From positions 4,229,001 to 4,293,000 of the forward strand of contig NZ_CP084758.1 of assembly GCF_020535565.1 (NCBI RefSeq): 64,000 nt of DNA, given 5' to 3'. Each line of letters begins with the position of its first letter. Within the stretch, counting starts at the first letter, position 1. The notes under the pieces are model-generated. The model was not told the origin of the DNA, made no database searches, and saw only the letters and a program-made list of their open reading frames with translations. The stretch comes from Shinella sp. XGS7 (lineage in GTDB: Bacteria > Pseudomonadota > Gammaproteobacteria > Burkholderiales > Burkholderiaceae_C). The translations under genes and the position numbers were made by a program. This document shows, in pieces, positions 61,168-64,000 of the stretch.

Positions 61168-62880
61168 TCAAGCCTGGGCCTCGCGCTGGCGCGCGGCGGT
61201 GCGGATGGCGCTCAGCGTGGTGCGGCTGGTCGACACGTCGGCGTCGAGCTTCAGGTGCAGCAGGGTCGGCTGCTCCGGATGGGCCAGGGCCTCGCGCAGC
61301 GCGGACTCGAAGTCTTCGGTGCGCGCCACGCGGGCGGCGCGCCAGCCATAGGCCTGAGCCAGGGCGGCGAAGTCGGGGTTGAAGAGATCGCTGCCGCTGA
61401 CGCGTCCCGGGTACTCGCGCTCCTGGTGCATGCGGATGGTGCCGTAGGTGCCGTTGTCCACCACCACCGAGATCAGGCGCCGGGCGCCATAGCCGGTGGC
61501 CGTGGCCAGCTCCTGGCCGTTCATCAGGAAGTCGCCATCGCCGGCGATATTGACCGCCCAGCGCTGCTGGATCAGGGCCGCGGCCACGGCCGCCGGCAGG
61601 CCATAGCCCATGGCCCCGCTGGTGGGCGCCAGCTGGCTGCGGCCATGCTGGTGCAGGGCCGTGTAGGCGTGGAAGCGGTGCAGCCAGCCGCTGTAGTTGC
61701 CGGCGCCATTGGTGAAGAGGGTGCCCGCGGGCAGCAGCGTGGAGAGCTGGCGCACCACCTCGGCCATGTCCAGCGGGCTCACCGGTGTGGGCTGGCGGTT
61801 GGCGGCGTAGTCGGCATTGGCGCCGCGCGTCCACGCGGCCCAGGGCATGGCCTCGGGCGGCGGCAGCTCGGCCAGGGCGGGGGCGGCGCAGCCCATGCTG
61901 GCATTGATCATCAGATCCGCCGCATAGACGCGGCCCAGCTCCTCGGGCCCGGCGTGGATGTGGATCAGCTGCTGCTGGGGGCGCGGCGCCTGCAGCAGCG
62001 TGTAGCCGCCCGTGGTCATCTCGCCCAGGCGCGGGCCCAGGGCCAGGATCAGATCGGCCTCGCGCACCCGCGCCGCCAGCTTCGGATTGATGCCTATGCC
62101 CACATCGCCGGCGTAGTTCGGGTGGCTGTTGTCGAACAGATCCTGGAAGCGAAAGGCGCAGCCCACCGGCAGCTGCCAGGCCTCGGCAAAGCGCTGCAGG
62201 GCGGCCGTGCTCTGGGCCGTCCAGCCACCGCCGCCGGCGATCAGCAGCGGTCGCTGCGCGGCCGCCAGACGCTCTCGCAGCTCGGCCAGGGCAGCGGGCG
62301 TGGGCGCGGCCTCGGCGGCGCGCACGCGCGGCAGCACGGGGGCACTCGTCGCGCGCGTCAACATGTCCTCGGGCAGCACCAGCACCACGGGGCCGGGCCG
62401 GCCCTGCAGGGCGGTGTGGAAGGCGCGCGCCACGTACTCGGGCAGCCGCTCGGCGTCCTGCACCTCGCCCACCCACTTGGCCATGCCCAGCGTGCCGGGC
62501 CCGAACATCTGGCGGTACTCCACTTCCTGGAAGGCCTCGCGCTCGCGCGCATCGCGCTGCACCTGGCCGATGAAGAGGATCATCGGGATCGAATCCTGCC
62601 GTGCGATATGCAGGCCTGCCGAGGCATTGGTGGCGCCGGGGCCGCGCGTGACCATGCAGATGCCCGGCTCGCCCGTCAGGCGTCCCCAGCAATCGGCCAT
62701 CATCGCCGCGCCGCCTTCCTGACGGCAGACGATGAAGCGGATCTGCTCGCGGTGCTCGTGAAAGCCGTCCAGCACGGCCAGATAGCTTTCGCCGGGCACA
62801 CCGAAGACATCGGTCACGCCCTGGGCGATCAGGGCTTCAACCAGGGCATGGCCGGCAAGGCGGGAGGTGGTGGGGCTCAT
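61168..62880 (-). CDS. Thiamine pyrophosphate-dependent enzyme, acetolactate synthase-like
   Basis: A 570-residue member of the acetohydroxyacid synthase superfamily. The catalytic Glu is in FIVCRQEGGAAMMADCWGRL, the central domain begins near residue 195, and the TPP motif is VNIAGDGDFLMNGQELATATG with a downstream NGTYGTIRMHQEREYPGRV. It could be an acetolactate synthase-like, oxalyl-CoA-type or benzoylformate-type decarboxylase. It lacks an adjacent small regulatory subunit (ilvN), so ordinary branched-chain acetohydroxyacid synthase is less likely. It is co-transcribed with the 60365-61159 gene. Confidence 0.85.
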   Translation of the reverse strand: MSPTTSRLAGHALVEALIAQGVTDVFGVPGESYLAVLDGFHEHREQIRFIVCRQEGGAAMMADCWGRLTGEPGICMVTRGPGATNASAGLHIARQDSIPMILFIGQVQRDAREREAFQEVEYRQMFGPGTLGMAKWVGEVQDAERLPEYVARAFHTALQGRPGPVVLVLPEDMLTRATSAPVLPRVRAAEAAPTPAALAELRERLAAAQRPLLIAGGGGWTAQSTAALQRFAEAWQLPVGCAFRFQDLFDNSHPNYAGDVGIGINPKLAARVREADLILALGPRLGEMTTGGYTLLQAPRPQQQLIHIHAGPEELGRVYAADLMINASMGCAAPALAELPPPEAMPWAAWTRGANADYAANRQPTPVSPLDMAEVVRQLSTLLPAGTLFTNGAGNYSGWLHRFHAYTALHQHGRSQLAPTSGAMGYGLPAAVAAALIQQRWAVNIAGDGDFLMNGQELATATGYGARRLISVVVDNGTYGTIRMHQEREYPGRVSGSDLFNPDFAALAQAYGWRAARVARTEDFESALREALAHPEQPTLLHLKLDADVSTSRTTLSAIRTAARQREAQA

Positions 62881-63080
62881 GCCGGCTGACTGTAGCCGCC
62901 GGCCCGGGGCCGGGAATCAGGGCCGCCCCCGAGAGACTTGATGCGCCGCAAGCCTGTCGCGTGGCGGTCGCCCCGCCGGGGCGAGCTGCGCACCGGCCGG
63001 CATTTCGTCACGCGGGCCTCCAGCCCGTAGCGCCGCGGCGCGCGCCCAGGCCCTATCGTGCGCGCTCGGTTCGATATCCC

Positions 63081-63983
63081 ATGCTCCCGATGCAGTCCTT
63101 CATCAAGACCTTCCTCGCCGCGCTGGCCCTGCTGGCCGGCCTGTCCGCCCAGGCCGCGGCGCCCACGCTGAGCGAGCTCGAGTTCACCCGCTACTTCGCG
63201 GAGCGCGCCCGCCAGGCCCTGCCTGAGACCAGCCTGGTGGAGAAGGCGCCCCTGCATCTGCAGGCCAAGAGCCCCAAGACCGGCGAGCAGCAGATCTTTC
63301 TGGGCAATAGCTATGCGCGCTACAGCTCGGGCATCGACACCCTGGAGCGGGTGGTCGAGGCGCGGCTTGACGCCATGCGCCAGGCCGAGAGCCTGCTGGC
63401 GGTCCAGGGCGCCGAGACGGTGATGGCCGTGCTCAAGCCGCGCGACTATCTGCAGACGGTGGCACAGCAGCTGCGCCAGGCCGGCCTGGGCGACAAGCCC
63501 ATGAACCTGCTCTACCGGGAGCTGAACGCGGACATCCTGGTCTTCTATGTGTTCGACCAGCCCAGCGGCGTGCGCATGATCACGACGCCCGATCTCAAGA
63601 CCCTGAAGCTGGAGCCCGAGGACCTGCACCAGCTGGCCCTGGGCAATCTGCGGCGCTACTTCGAGCGCAAGCCGCCCACCGTCAAGCGCCTGGAGCCCAG
63701 CCCGGGCACCCGGCTCTATCTCTTCTCGGTGGATGATTTCTACGAGTCGTCCCTGCTGCTGCTGCCTGAGTTCTGGCGCCAGCCCCAGGGCATGCAGTTG
63801 CAGGGCGAGCCGGTGGTCTTCGTGCCGGCCCGGCATCTGCTGCTGGTGGCCGGCGCCGCCGACCCGGCCAGCGTGGCCCTGGGCACCCGGCTGGCCCAGC
63901 GCGGCTATCGCGAGCTGGGCTACGGCATCAGCCCGCGCGGCTACCGCCTCGATGGCGGGCAGTGGCAAGCCGCCCTGCCCTGA
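63081..63983 (+). CDS. DUF1444-family secreted protein
   Basis: A 300-residue protein with an N-terminal signal peptide (FIKTFLAALALLAGLSAQAAA) and a DUF1444/YtpQ-like domain: LSELEFTRYFAERARQALPE, then VVEARLDAMRQAESLL, LNLLYRELNADILVFYVFDQPSGVRMIT, and LEPEDLHQLALGNLRRYFER. Other DUF1444 members are cytoplasmic; the signal peptide here points to the periplasm. The function is unknown. The first ATG (63081) and one three codons on are both possible. The 200 bases upstream hold no gene that I see. Confidence 0.8.
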   Translation: MLPMQSFIKTFLAALALLAGLSAQAAAPTLSELEFTRYFAERARQALPETSLVEKAPLHLQAKSPKTGEQQIFLGNSYARYSSGIDTLERVVEARLDAMRQAESLLAVQGAETVMAVLKPRDYLQTVAQQLRQAGLGDKPMNLLYRELNADILVFYVFDQPSGVRMITTPDLKTLKLEPEDLHQLALGNLRRYFERKPPTVKRLEPSPGTRLYLFSVDDFYESSLLLLPEFWRQPQGMQLQGEPVVFVPARHLLLVAGAADPASVALGTRLAQRGYRELGYGISPRGYRLDGGQWQAALP

Positions 63984-64000
63984 GTGCCGCCAGCGCGGCC

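Noticed and set aside
60365-62692. A 775-codon minus-strand frame running through the TPP enzyme gene
   Set aside because: Only its last third (from 61159) is a real gene; the upstream part is the TPP gene read in the wrong frame (Arg/Gly/Pro-rich).

Overview
The window is a high-GC chromosomal segment from a betaproteobacterium, most likely a Burkholderiales member of the Roseateles/Pelomonas/Kinneretia type. Support comes from the CTG/GTG/GAG-dominated codon use, the hemC-hemD-hemX-hemY order next to ppc, a phenylacetate (paa) cluster with a TetR-type PaaR, a PEP-CTERM protein, and argH beside a LytS/LytTR pair. The genus is an inference. Most of the window is core chromosome; no phage, insertion sequence or CRISPR array is visible.

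Layout. 1-1480: the 5' end of greB and a family III CoA-transferase. 1477-6707: an NhaR-like LysR regulator divergent from dabB-dabA, a predicted inorganic-carbon uptake complex. 6797-7310: three tandem tRNA-Arg(ACG) genes in 188-base units, with promoter and terminator. 7361-11520: the haem operon hemCDXY (leftward), divergent from ppc. 14657-18715: a chemoreceptor, the NAD-salvage pair pncA-pncB and a small YjfB-like protein. 18719-21878: a sensor kinase, a LytTR regulator and a membrane-anchored unknown protein. 21982-28838: argH, bacteriohemerythrin, dinB, an acetyltransferase, a truncated RidA-like gene, ybaN, a LysR regulator and an FMN lactate dehydrogenase. 28845-30433: a GntR regulator with a phosphodiester glycosidase-like lipoprotein.

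30539-41815: the phenylacetate cluster paaG-I-K-A-B-C-D-E-paaR, an orphan substrate-binding protein and paaZ (all leftward), with paaY divergent and a palindromic PaaR-type operator between. PaaK activates phenylacetate to its CoA ester, PaaABC(D)E epoxidises the ring, PaaG isomerises the epoxide and PaaZ opens the ring; the later beta-oxidation genes (paaF, paaH, paaJ) are outside the window. 41835-44043: a radical SAM protein and its partner of unknown function behind a near-consensus LexA box. 44144-53103: ybdK, moaA, small genes, a PfpI-like protein, a phytase-like lipoprotein and mfd. 53118-54505: serB with an apparent +1 frameshift, abutted by a lower-GC gene of unknown origin. 54708-63983: a flavin reductase, two PEP-CTERM-type paralogues behind phoD, rraA, an S4-domain protein, a TPP enzyme with a membrane partner, and a DUF1444 protein.

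The observations most worth a second look are: (1) the SOS-box-driven radical SAM pair; (2) internal segments of paaK, paaA, paaZ and lldD whose codon use resembles an alphaproteobacterium, implying either gene conversion or a chimeric assembly; (3) the serB frameshift in a C6 run; (4) structure-conserved hairpins between the tRNA-Arg copies; and (5) tandem secreted paralogues, only one of which keeps the PEP-CTERM sorting tail.
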